Part shown: one piece after another, positions 50,765-58,590 of the stretch
Position numbering within the stretch: position 1 is the first letter of the stretch
How the letters are laid out: the number at the start of each line of letters is the position of its first letter
DNA from: JBEBGV01 sp040081265
GTDB taxonomy: Bacteria; Acidobacteriota; Vicinamibacteria; Vicinamibacterales; UBA2999
Direction of reading: 5' to 3'
Assembly: GCA_040081265.1 (NCBI GenBank)
Contig: JBEBGV010000024.1
Location: 1-62,390, forward strand
DNA: 62,390 nucleotides
Program-made: the position numbers and the translations under genes
The notes under the pieces: generated by a model
Seen by the model: only the letters and a program-made list of their open reading frames with translations
Databases searched by the model: none
What the model was told of the DNA's origin: nothing

Positions 50765-51574
50765 TCAGTCCGAATCGGTGGCGGTGGGTTCGATGTCGAG
50801 GCGGACGACCCAGCCGTCGAGGTCAGGCGCGGCCGCGGGATACCGGAGGACGACCTGGGGGTCGTGTCCAGGTACGATGTGCGCCTCTGAATCAGCCAGT
50901 CGGCGCAGCGTCTCGTAGCCATTGAGCACGTCGCTGATCGAGTCGGCGATGGGGAACACGCGCCCCGTCATGAAATGCGAATAGAGGTGCGACGCATCGG
51001 AGGCGAGCACCACGTGCCCCCGTCTGGTCCTCACACGCACCGCCTGCAGGCCCTTCGAATGGCCACCAATCCGGTGCACGGTCACCCCTGGTGCAATCTC
51101 ATCGTCGCCGTCGTGGAACACCACTCGGCCGTCATACACCTTGCGCACCATCGCAACCGTGTCGTCGGCCTCGAAAGGGACGCGCGCATGCGCGTGGCAC
51201 ATGGAGCGTCCGGTGGCATACGCCATCTCGGCATCCTGCAGGTGATACCGCGCGCGCGGGAACAGGTCGTGGTTGCCGGTGTGGTCGTAGTGCAGGTGTG
51301 TCACCACGACGGTCTCCACCTGATCGGCGCGGACGCCCAGGGCCGCCAGTCCCTCGCCGACCGGATGCAGCAGCGTTCTCCCCCGCCTCGTCGCCATGCG
51401 CTGGTCGAAACCCGTGTCGACCACGATGGCGCCGTGCGGACCACGGATCAGCCAGACGAAATACGCGAGCGGTTCAGGGGCATCATGCGGATCCCCGAAC
51501 ACATGGTTCTCCGACGCCCGCCTGGCGTGGTAGCCGTACTGAACGGCGTAGATCTCGTGGACGTCATGACTCAT
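50765..51574 (-). CDS. Cytoplasmic MBL-fold hydrolase (AHL-lactonase family)
   Basis: A 269-residue enzyme without a signal peptide. The zinc motif is VTHLHYDHTGNHDLF; other ligands are in IGGHSKGLQAV, LASDASHLY and IVPGHDP. IVVDTGFDQRM and the overall layout match N-acyl-homoserine-lactonase-type enzymes. In an operon with a TauABC-like transporter and PrpD-like proteins, it more likely opens a lactone intermediate of catabolism than quenches signals; that is inference. It follows the permease gene by 15 bases. Confidence 0.88.
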   Translation of the reverse strand: MSHDVHEIYAVQYGYHARRASENHVFGDPHDAPEPLAYFVWLIRGPHGAIVVDTGFDQRMATRRGRTLLHPVGEGLAALGVRADQVETVVVTHLHYDHTGNHDLFPRARYHLQDAEMAYATGRSMCHAHARVPFEADDTVAMVRKVYDGRVVFHDGDDEIAPGVTVHRIGGHSKGLQAVRVRTRRGHVVLASDASHLYSHFMTGRVFPIADSISDVLNGYETLRRLADSEAHIVPGHDPQVVLRYPAAAPDLDGWVVRLDIEPTATDSD

Positions 51575-51589
51575 GTCGCGTCACCGCCT

Positions 51590-52459
51590 TCATGTCTGCA
51601 TGCCCCAACGCCGAACCGTCCGCACTTCGATGGTGCGGAAGACGACATGCTCGACAAACAGCCCGAACAACGTCACCGTGAGCAACCCGGCGAACACCTC
51701 GGGAATGCGCAGCTCGTTCTTCTGCTCGTAGATGTACCACCCGAGGCCGCCCGACCCGGAGGTGACACCGAACACCAGTTCGGCCGCGATGAGCGTGCGC
51801 CACGCAAATGCCCAGCCCACCTTCGCCCCGGTCAGCAGGCTGGGAAACGCCCCTGGAATGAGCACGCGGGTGATAAGGCCCAATGTCGACAGGCCGTAGT
51901 TCTGCCCCACCATGCGCAACGTCGGACTGATGGCCTTTACGCCGGCGAACGTGTTGAGTGCGACGGCCCACAGCACGGCATGAACCAGGACGAAGATGAC
52001 ACCAGCGTTTCCCAGGCCGAACCAGATGAGCGCCAGGGGTAACAGCGCCACCGACGGCAGAGGATTGAACATCGCCGAGAGCGTTTCGAGCAGATCCGAA
52101 CCCAACCGCGACGCCGCCGCACACGCCACGAGCACGCCGGCCAGCACCAGGCCGAGCAGGTAGCCTCGCAGGAGCAGGCTCATGGTGAAGACAGCCGCTC
52201 GGGGAATCTGCCCGGACGCGAGCCCGTTGAGCAGCGCCACCAGCGTGGCCGAGAACGTTGGAAACAGCAGCGGATTATCGAGCCAGCGCGCGTAGCCCTC
52301 CCAGGTGGCCAGCAGCACGACGAGCAGCATCGTCTTGCGCAACCCGCCGTTGTCCCAGGCGCGTGTCCAGACGCCGAGCGGTTGCTGCACGACGTCACTC
52401 GCCGGCAGCGGCGATTCCAGTCGCTCCGGGCGCACGAGGGGGATGCGCGCATCAGTCAT
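51590..52459 (-). CDS. ABC transporter permease (SsuC/TauC type)
   Basis: A 289-residue inner membrane protein with six or seven helices. The EAA loop (LETLSAMFNPLPSVALLPLALIWFGLGNAGVIFVL) and GAFPSLLTGAKVGWAFAWRTLIAAELVFGVTSGSGGLGWYIY are typical of the taurine/nitrate/sulfonate permease branch. Its ATG lies eight bases inside the ATPase gene. With the ATPase and the binding protein it makes a full importer. Confidence 0.92.
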   Translation of the reverse strand: MTDARIPLVRPERLESPLPASDVVQQPLGVWTRAWDNGGLRKTMLLVVLLATWEGYARWLDNPLLFPTFSATLVALLNGLASGQIPRAAVFTMSLLLRGYLLGLVLAGVLVACAAASRLGSDLLETLSAMFNPLPSVALLPLALIWFGLGNAGVIFVLVHAVLWAVALNTFAGVKAISPTLRMVGQNYGLSTLGLITRVLIPGAFPSLLTGAKVGWAFAWRTLIAAELVFGVTSGSGGLGWYIYEQKNELRIPEVFAGLLTVTLFGLFVEHVVFRTIEVRTVRRWGMQT

Positions 52460-53264
52460 GCGCCGCCCCACTGCTTCGCCACGCTGCTCCGAAGAGCAGT
52501 TCCTCGATGCGCGCCGACAGCCTCACGCCGTCGGCACCGACGACATCCTCACCGGTGCTGTTGAGTTCGGCGCGCACCTGTCCGGGGTGTGGCGTGAGCA
52601 GCAGGATGCGCTGGGCCACGCGGATTGCCTCGCTGATGGAGTGGGTGACGAAGAGCACCGTGAGACGCGCCTCCTCCCACAACTGCAGCAGCTCTTCCTG
52701 CATTCGCGCCCGCGTCAGCGCATCCAGTGCCGCGAAGGGTTCGTCCATGAGAAGCACCTGGGGCTCCATCGCCAGGCCGCGCGCAATCGCCACGCGCTGC
52801 TTCATCCCGCCCGAGAGCGTGTGCGGATAGCCGTGGGCGAACTCGGTAAGGCCCACTTTGGCGATGTAGTGCAGCGCTCTTTCTCGGGCTTCGCGCGGAC
52901 GCCAGCGTCCAGCCGCCGTGAGCGCGAACACGATGTTCTCGCACACCGTCTTCCAGGGCAGCAGTTGCTCGAAGTCCTGGAACACGAACACCCGGTCCGG
53001 GCCTGGCGTGCGCCTGGGCTCGCCGGCCAGCAGAATCTGCCCTTCGACCGGTGCCACATAACCGCCAATCGCTTTGAGCAGGGTCGACTTGCCGCACCCG
53101 GAGGGCCCGAGGATGACGTAGCGCTCAGAACGATGCACGTCGAAGCTCACCCGATAGGTGGCCGTCACCACGTGCTGACGCGTGCGGTACTGCAACGTGA
53201 CGCCTTTCACCTCGAGCAGCGGCGTCCCGCCGGTCACACGGTCGTTGGCGTCGGGAAGGGACAT
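52452..53264 (-). CDS. ABC transporter ATPase (SsuB/TauB type)
   Basis: A 270-residue nucleotide-binding subunit with Walker A GPSGCGKSTLLKAIGG, Q-loop VFQDFEQLLPWKTVCENI, signature LSGGMKQRVAIARGLAMEPQ, Walker B VLLMDEPFAALD and H-loop VTHSISEAI. The short C-terminal part is usual for SsuB/TauB. It lies eight bases after the binding protein stop and overlaps the permease. Confidence 0.95.
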   Translation of the reverse strand: MSLPDANDRVTGGTPLLEVKGVTLQYRTRQHVVTATYRVSFDVHRSERYVILGPSGCGKSTLLKAIGGYVAPVEGQILLAGEPRRTPGPDRVFVFQDFEQLLPWKTVCENIVFALTAAGRWRPREARERALHYIAKVGLTEFAHGYPHTLSGGMKQRVAIARGLAMEPQVLLMDEPFAALDALTRARMQEELLQLWEEARLTVLFVTHSISEAIRVAQRILLLTPHPGQVRAELNSTGEDVVGADGVRLSARIEELLFGAAWRSSGAAHD

Positions 53265-53271
53265 GATCGCG

Positions 53272-54285
53272 TCAGTTACCCGGCTCGTCGTGCACCTCCG
53301 GAAAGAACATGTCCTTCCAGGACGCGGGCCGGTGGGAGATCGATCCGATGTCGTGCATGAAGGTGGCGTACTTCATGGTGTTCTGCGGCGCGGCGGTGAA
53401 GTGTACGTCCGGGTCGGCCAGCACGGCGGCCATCTCGTCGACCGTGAACCCACCCTGCCCCTCGGCGCTGAGCAGGATGCCGGCGGCGGCCTTCGGATCC
53501 GCGGCAATCCGCGCCTGGGCATCGCGAAGCGCCGCGAGCACCGCGCGGTACACCGCCGGGTTCTCGTCCCGGAACCGCGCGGTGGTCGAGAGCATCACGA
53601 ACGTGGTCGCACCACCCATCACCTCATCCGACGTCATGATGGTCCGCACCTGCGGGTCCTTCCGCTCGCGCTGATGGAACGGTGGGGAGGTGAAGTGAGC
53701 GGTGATCGCATTCGAACCGGAGAGCAGCGCCACAACCCCATCCGGATGCGTGATCGCCACCGTGTTCTTGTCGAATCGCGTGGCCTGCGACGCCCCGTAT
53801 TTGTCGCGCGCATGCATCTGCATCACGAGCGAGGGAATCGAGACCTTGATCGCGGTGACGCCCACCTTGTCGGTGTCTCTCAGGTCATCGACCGACTGCA
53901 GGTGCGCGGCTTTCGTGTTCAGGTACATGGGTAGGGCCGCCACCGCAGCCGTCCCCATCACCTTGACTGACTCGACGGTGCGATCCCACAACGTGATGAA
54001 CGCCGGTGGGCCGGCGGCGATGAAGTCGATAGACCCGGACAGCAGCGCGTCGTTGAGCACCGCGGGCCCGCCAACCTCCACCCACCGCACGGAGAGGTCG
54101 GGAATACCTGCCTCCCTGGCGTGCGCCTCGATGAGCTTCTCCTGCTGCATCACGCGCAGCGGCAGGAACCCGACGCCGCCAGCGCCTGTCGGCATTCGCA
54201 GCTCCGGTACGTCCCCTGGATTCGACGCCGAACTGCAGGCGGTCACCAGCAGGAGTATCGCCACGCATGTCGAGAACGGCTTCAC
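53272..54285 (-). CDS. ABC transporter substrate-binding lipoprotein
   Basis: A 337-residue lipoprotein with lipobox LLVTAC (Cys17) and a SsuA/ThiY-like periplasmic-binding fold: GVGFLPLRVMQQEKLIEAHAREAG, VEVGGPAVLNDALLSGSIDFIAAGPPAFITLWDR, and KVGVTAIKVSIPSLVMQM. The substrates of this branch are small anions or aromatic acids such as sulfonates, nitrate, taurine and phthalate-like compounds; the ligand here is unknown. It is positioned fourth in the operon, 17 bases after the first PrpD-like gene. Confidence 0.9.
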   Translation of the reverse strand: MKPFSTCVAILLLVTACSSASNPGDVPELRMPTGAGGVGFLPLRVMQQEKLIEAHAREAGIPDLSVRWVEVGGPAVLNDALLSGSIDFIAAGPPAFITLWDRTVESVKVMGTAAVAALPMYLNTKAAHLQSVDDLRDTDKVGVTAIKVSIPSLVMQMHARDKYGASQATRFDKNTVAITHPDGVVALLSGSNAITAHFTSPPFHQRERKDPQVRTIMTSDEVMGGATTFVMLSTTARFRDENPAVYRAVLAALRDAQARIAADPKAAAGILLSAEGQGGFTVDEMAAVLADPDVHFTAAPQNTMKYATFMHDIGSISHRPASWKDMFFPEVHDEPGN

Positions 54286-54302
54286 GTCGGGCTCCTCTCA
54301 GC

Positions 54303-55637
54303 TCAGGGCACGGCTACGGCGAACAGGGGGGCGAGGGTATCGAGCGTATCCAGCTGCCAGCAACGGTCGAGCAGCGCCTCGACCTTGGCCTCGGGCAGTG
54401 CGAGCACCGCCTGGTCACGCAGCTTCTGATCGAGCTGCCGGTCGCTCAACGGTCGATGGACGTTACCGAGCGACTGGGCCACGAAAAACTCGCACGCATG
54501 GCCATCGCGCAGTGTCACACGCACTCTGGCCTGATCTTCGGTGATGCTGGAATCGCCCTCCGCCACGGCGAGCTCGCGCACTCGACGGATCGTCGGGTCG
54601 TTCACGCTCGCGTCGGAATATTCCTGCAGGCGGGCCTTGCCGCGCACCAGCCCCACGGCCGCGCCATGGTAGACCGAGAATCGTCCCTCGAGACCCGTCG
54701 AAATGAACTGCTTGTTGCAGAGGTCGAGCACGAGCGGCGCCACACGCAGGTTCACTGCCGCGATGGCTTCGCCCTGGAGGGCATGCGCGTCGTGGAGGTG
54801 GATGGCCGCCTCGATCGTGGGATGGTTGACGATGCCGCACGGGAACGGCTTGTAGGTGTTGGCGCGGAGATCGAAGTCCTCGCCCAGGCGCTCTGTGATC
54901 TTCGACAGGTCGGACGCGGCGGCGAGCACGGCGGCAAACCCGCGGGGTCCTTCGATACCGTGGACACCGGCCGAGAAGCCGGCCTGGGCCAGGAGCGCCG
55001 CCGTGTAGCCGTTCTGCGCCGAGCGCCCCGGATGGAAGGGCTTTCCCATCGAACCAAACATCTCCCGCAGGCCTGCCGCCTGCGTGGCTGCCAGCCCCAG
55101 GGCCCAGACCATCTGCGACACATTCAGGCCAATCAACTTGCCGATGGCGGCGGCTGCCCCGAACACACCCGCGGTACCGGTCATGTGCCAGCCGACGTCG
55201 TAGTGCGCCGGATACACAGCATTGGCTACCCGCGACGACGCCTCGAAGCCGAGCACGAAGGCGTGCATGAAGTCGCGACCGGTCACCGGGTGCACGCTGG
55301 CATACGCGAACAGTGCCGAGGCGGTTGGCGCAGTCAGATGGCCGTAGTTTTTCGGTGTGGTGTCGTCGTAATCGTGGACATGTGCGCTGATGCCGTTCAT
55401 CAACGAGGCGTACAGCGGGTCGAGCCGCTCGGGCCGACCGAGCACAACCGCAGAGGCTGGGCCCGCGTACGGTGAGAGGGCACGCAGGGCGATGTCCACC
55501 GCAGGCTCGCGGCATCCGCCCACAGCACAGCCCACATAGTTGACCAGCGCCCGTTTCGCTTCATGCCAGACGTCGGCCGGGATGTCCTCCGGCCGACTGT
55601 TCACGATGTACGACGCGAGCGCGTGTGTTTCCGACAT
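54303..55637 (-). CDS. MmgE/PrpD-family protein (first in operon)
   Basis: A 444-residue protein. Characteristic stretches are ALVNYVGCAVGGCREPAVDIAL, LMNGISAHVHDYDDTTPKNYGHLTAPTASALFAYA (the DYDDT and H motif) and GMHLT-like MTGTAGVFGAAAAIGKLIGLN. It is a dehydratase, isomerase or decarboxylase of small polycarboxylates by family. Its ATG directly abuts the TAG of the upstream decarboxylase-like gene, with no spacer, so the two are surely cotranscribed. Confidence 0.9.
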   Translation of the reverse strand: MSETHALASYIVNSRPEDIPADVWHEAKRALVNYVGCAVGGCREPAVDIALRALSPYAGPASAVVLGRPERLDPLYASLMNGISAHVHDYDDTTPKNYGHLTAPTASALFAYASVHPVTGRDFMHAFVLGFEASSRVANAVYPAHYDVGWHMTGTAGVFGAAAAIGKLIGLNVSQMVWALGLAATQAAGLREMFGSMGKPFHPGRSAQNGYTAALLAQAGFSAGVHGIEGPRGFAAVLAAASDLSKITERLGEDFDLRANTYKPFPCGIVNHPTIEAAIHLHDAHALQGEAIAAVNLRVAPLVLDLCNKQFISTGLEGRFSVYHGAAVGLVRGKARLQEYSDASVNDPTIRRVRELAVAEGDSSITEDQARVRVTLRDGHACEFFVAQSLGNVHRPLSDRQLDQKLRDQAVLALPEAKVEALLDRCWQLDTLDTLAPLFAVAVP

Positions 55638-56021
55638 CTACTTCGCCTTGTCGAGCTCCGCGAAGGCCTCCTTCGCCAGACGGAAGGAATCGATGCCAGC
55701 GGGGATGCCGCAGTAGATGGCCACCTGCAGCAGAATCTCGCGGATCTCCTCGCGCGTCACGCCGTTCACGAGCGCGCCCTTCACGTGCAGCTTCAGCTCG
55801 TGCGGCCGGTTGAGGGCGCTGATCATCGCGAGGTTGATCATGCTGCGCTGCTTCCTCGTCAGCCCCTCGCGGCCCCAGACGTGGCCCCAGCAGTACTCCG
55901 TCGACAGCTCCTGCATCGGCAGGCTGAAGTCGTCGGCGTTCTTGAGTGAATTCTCCACGTACTCCTTGCCCAGCACTGCCTTCCTGATTTCCAGGCCCCG
56001 CTCGAACATCTCTCGGCTCAT
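55638..56021 (-). CDS. Carboxymuconolactone decarboxylase-family protein
   Basis: A 127-residue all-helical protein of the AhpD/PcaC superfamily. YCWGHVWGREGLTRKQRSMINLAMISALNRPHELKLHVKGALVNGVTREEIREILLQVAIYCGIPAGIDSF follows PcaC rather than AhpD: there is no CxxC pair, and the His of the EL-x-H-x-KGAL segment is present. It would decarboxylate a lactone acid such as 4-carboxymuconolactone or a related intermediate. AAAGGAG precedes the ATG at 56021. Confidence 0.9.
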   Translation of the reverse strand: MSREMFERGLEIRKAVLGKEYVENSLKNADDFSLPMQELSTEYCWGHVWGREGLTRKQRSMINLAMISALNRPHELKLHVKGALVNGVTREEIREILLQVAIYCGIPAGIDSFRLAKEAFAELDKAK

Positions 56022-56035
56022 GACCGTCTCCTTTT

Positions 56036-56932
56036 CTATCCTTTGATCTCGACGCCCGCCCACTCCTCAACCACTTTCGCGATCGAGGTGAAGTCGGATT
56101 CCGGACCGAATCTCGCACTGGTAATGGCCAGCATCTGTCGAACCGCAGAACCCACGACCATCGGAACACCGAGCGCATCGGCCTGTTCCAGGCAGAGCCG
56201 CACGTCCTTGTGTGACAGCCCGGTGGCGAACCCGAAGTCGAAGGTACGCGTCAGGACCGACCGGGGGAACTTGTCGCGGCTGGCGGTATTGAGCCCGCTG
56301 CCCGCGTTGATGATGTCGATGAGCACCCGGGCGTCGAGTCCCGCCTTGACGCCGAGGGCCACGGCCTCGGAAGTGATGGCGATGGCCGCCGCTCCCAGCA
56401 GGTTATTGGCCAGCTTTGCTGTCTGGGCCAGGCCCGGCTTCTCGCCCGTGTAGAAGATGCGTCCGAAGGTGGCGAGCACCGATTCCGCTTCCTCGCGCAC
56501 CGCGGCGGGACACGCCACCATCACCGCGAGCGTGCCCTCGCGGGCGCCTTTGACGCCCCCCGACACCGGGGCTTCCACCCAGGCGATGCCCTGCGGGGCG
56601 AGTGCCGACGCAATGCGCGCCGAGGCCGCCGGCCCCGTGGTGGAAAGATCGATGATCATCCGCACCGCTCGACCCGAGACCACCCCATCCGGACCGAGGA
56701 CCACCGACTCCACGATGGCCGGCGTCGGCAAGCTGACGAGCACCACCGCGGCCTGCGACGCGACCTCCGCGGCAGAGGCCGCCGCTGTGGCGCCGCGTGC
56801 CGTCAACGCCGTGACGGCGTTCGCGTCCGTGTCGAACACGCAGACTGCGTGACCAGCGTCGAGGAGACGCCCGCACATCGGCCCGCCCATCCGTCCAATC
56901 CCGACAAACCCGAAACGACCAGCGGTTGCCAC
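56036..56932 (-). CDS. 3-hydroxyisobutyrate dehydrogenase-family oxidoreductase
   Basis: A 298-residue beta-hydroxyacid dehydrogenase. The nucleotide motif is GFVGIGRMGGPM, the substrate loop is EAPVSGGVKGAREGTLAVMV, and the catalytic Lys is in TAKLANNLLGAA, with KDVRLCLEQADALGVPMVV towards the end. It would oxidise or reduce a short beta-hydroxy acid (3-hydroxyisobutyrate, tartronate semialdehyde or a relative). GGGAGG six bases before the GTG at 56932 supports that start over a GTG at 56956. It is the first gene of the operon. Confidence 0.92.
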   Translation of the reverse strand: MATAGRFGFVGIGRMGGPMCGRLLDAGHAVCVFDTDANAVTALTARGATAAASAAEVASQAAVVLVSLPTPAIVESVVLGPDGVVSGRAVRMIIDLSTTGPAASARIASALAPQGIAWVEAPVSGGVKGAREGTLAVMVACPAAVREEAESVLATFGRIFYTGEKPGLAQTAKLANNLLGAAAIAITSEAVALGVKAGLDARVLIDIINAGSGLNTASRDKFPRSVLTRTFDFGFATGLSHKDVRLCLEQADALGVPMVVGSAVRQMLAITSARFGPESDFTSIAKVVEEWAGVEIKG

Positions 56933-56971
56933 AATCAACCTCCCAACGAGCCGCACTCTTCCGTGCAGTCC

Positions 56972-57238
56972 TCACGGCCGTCGGACCACGTTAGTGCAGA
57001 CGGGTCTGGGAAGGGTGACGCCGAGGGGGTCCCAGTTGAACGCGGGAGACGCGGGAATGCGAGCAGCGCAGATTGTGGCGTAGTCAGCGCCATTGGTAAA
57101 GGCCCGCGTCCTGAAGATCATCGACTGTGCCGGGGACGTGGCCGTGAAGGAGCCGTTGGAGGCTGCGGACTGGCGGCAACGGGCCACCCGCAGGCAGTGC
57201 TTCCCGCAGTAGACAGCGCTCCCACCCCTTCGTAACAC
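56972..57238 (-). other. Possible gene remnant
   Basis: An open frame of about 88 codons with plausible composition (QSAASNGSFTATSPAQSMIF, then ASPAFNWDPLGVTLPRPVC) but no start region, no ribosome site and no family I recognise. It may be the 3' end of a lost secreted protein. Between 57239 and 57348 nothing else is seen. Confidence 0.3.
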
Positions 57239-57348
57239 CGGCAGCGCAAGGCGATCAACACCTTGACGTAGTCGACGCGAGTGCGGCGATGCGCGCGCGG
57301 GGCATCAGGCCGGCGCCTGACGCCCCGTCGATGGTGCGGATCAGCGTG

Positions 57349-57873
57349 TTACTGCCGATCCCAGACTTGCACCACGTTGGTCGTGGGCTGTCCGGTCTGT
57401 GGGTTGACGTTCTTGATCGTCGTCGTCATCGTCTTGCCGTCAGCCGTGATGGTTTCGGTGGCGGTGGATGTGACCTTGCCATCGAGCTTGGTGATGTAAT
57501 CAGCCGCCCAGGGAGTGGTCGACTTCACCGTGAACGCAATCATCACGTACCCCGGCTGATTCATGGCAGCGATGGGATATTCTTGTCCATCGCGTCGCGC
57601 CACGATGCGGTTGCCCGTCCGTTGCCCCATCGCGTTGACACCGTCGTTGGTGACCCTGATGAGCCCGCCCCCGATGTCTTCCATCTTGCGTGTTGTTGGC
57701 ACCTGGGGTGTCGCTGCGCATGTTCCTCCAGGGCCTGTGACCGTGCACGTCGACTTCGCCGTGTTCTGTTTCCACGCGGCGTTGGGACCGTTGTTCCCTT
57801 GAGCGCTGAGCGCGATCGCCAGGAACGGAATCGCCAGGACTGCCGCCGCCGTCGCGAATTGCCTACGCTTCAT
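57349..57873 (-). CDS. Small exported protein, unknown function
   Basis: A 174-residue protein with a signal peptide (RRQFATAAAVLAIPFLAIALSAQ). The mature part starts with AAWKQNTAKSTC and ends with DGKTMTTTIKNVNPQTGQPT and VVQVWDRQ. The same overall plan (WKxNxAKS near the start, DGKT...VYDRQ at the end) is widespread among small exported acidobacterial proteins of unknown role, probably a lipocalin-like barrel. GGGGGAGGA lies just before the ATG at 57873. Confidence 0.78.
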   Translation of the reverse strand: MKRRQFATAAAVLAIPFLAIALSAQGNNGPNAAWKQNTAKSTCTVTGPGGTCAATPQVPTTRKMEDIGGGLIRVTNDGVNAMGQRTGNRIVARRDGQEYPIAAMNQPGYVMIAFTVKSTTPWAADYITKLDGKVTSTATETITADGKTMTTTIKNVNPQTGQPTTNVVQVWDRQ

Positions 57874-58001
57874 ACGTCCTCCCCCTTTTAGCCTGTCGAG
57901 AATGACGAACGCCGACTGACGACCCGTGGGAATGGCAAGGCGCGGCCGATTGTGACGAAGGCTCCGGTGGGGCTGGCGCCTCCCCCGACCACGGCGGATG
58001 G

Positions 58002-58262
58002 TCAACCAGTTTCAGCGAAGCTGTCAACAAGAACCTGCGCCCCCGGCCTGCTCCGGGCGCAATTCTCCACGGTTCTCTTGGTTTCGGGTGCGGCCCACAG
58101 GCGAATGAACGACTCGAGGACGCGGTCACGCGCAAACATCGCGGCGTCGCTCGCGCCGCGCGTGGCGGGCGCGGGCTGTGCGGGCGGGGTCTGGGCGAGT
58201 GCGGGGAGCGCGTATAGACCAAGGAATCCGGCCGCCGTGTCGATGGCCACGTTCCTCGACAC
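58002..58262 (-). other. Possible exported protein or remnant
   Basis: An open frame whose start region reads like a signal peptide (TAAGFLGLYALPALAQTPPAQ), followed by ASDAAMFARDRVLESFIRLWA. No good start codon or ribosome site is evident and it matches no family I know. The rest of the gap from 57874 to 58337 shows nothing else. Confidence 0.35.
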
Positions 58263-58337
58263 GGCCTCCGGCAGCTCACCCGCGCTGGCACCGAGGTGTC
58301 ACCCTGCGCCTGATACTCTGTCGCGCAATGGAGCCAC

Positions 58338-58577
58338 ATGCGGATCCCGGGCGCGACATCGGCATTCGTCATCCTGGCGGCGATTGCGGTCGTGGCCTCC
58401 CCCTGGCTGTCCGTCGTCGCGCTTGTGGCGCACGGCCTCAAGGACCTGTGGCAGCATCGCACGCAGTTTGTCGCCAACACCCGGTGGTGGCCGCCGTTCT
58501 GCCTCGTCGTCGACTTCGTGGCGGCCGCCGTCATCGCGGTTCTCCTGCTCTCCGGGGTCAGCGGTATAGTTCCCTGA
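58338..58577 (+). CDS. Small membrane protein (possibly N-terminally shortened)
   Basis: A 79-residue protein with two membrane helices, SAFVILAAIAVVASPWLSVVALVAHG and WWPPFCLVVDFVAAAVIAVLLLSG, joined by LKDLWQHRTQFVANTR. The loop and the WWPPFC motif recur in small uncharacterised membrane proteins. The homologous copy at 47596 begins at the same base as the similarity here, and both lack a convincing longer N-terminus. The amidohydrolase gene begins 13 bases downstream. Confidence 0.6.
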   Translation: MRIPGATSAFVILAAIAVVASPWLSVVALVAHGLKDLWQHRTQFVANTRWWPPFCLVVDFVAAAVIAVLLLSGVSGIVP

Positions 58578-58590
58578 GGGAGCTCCGCTG

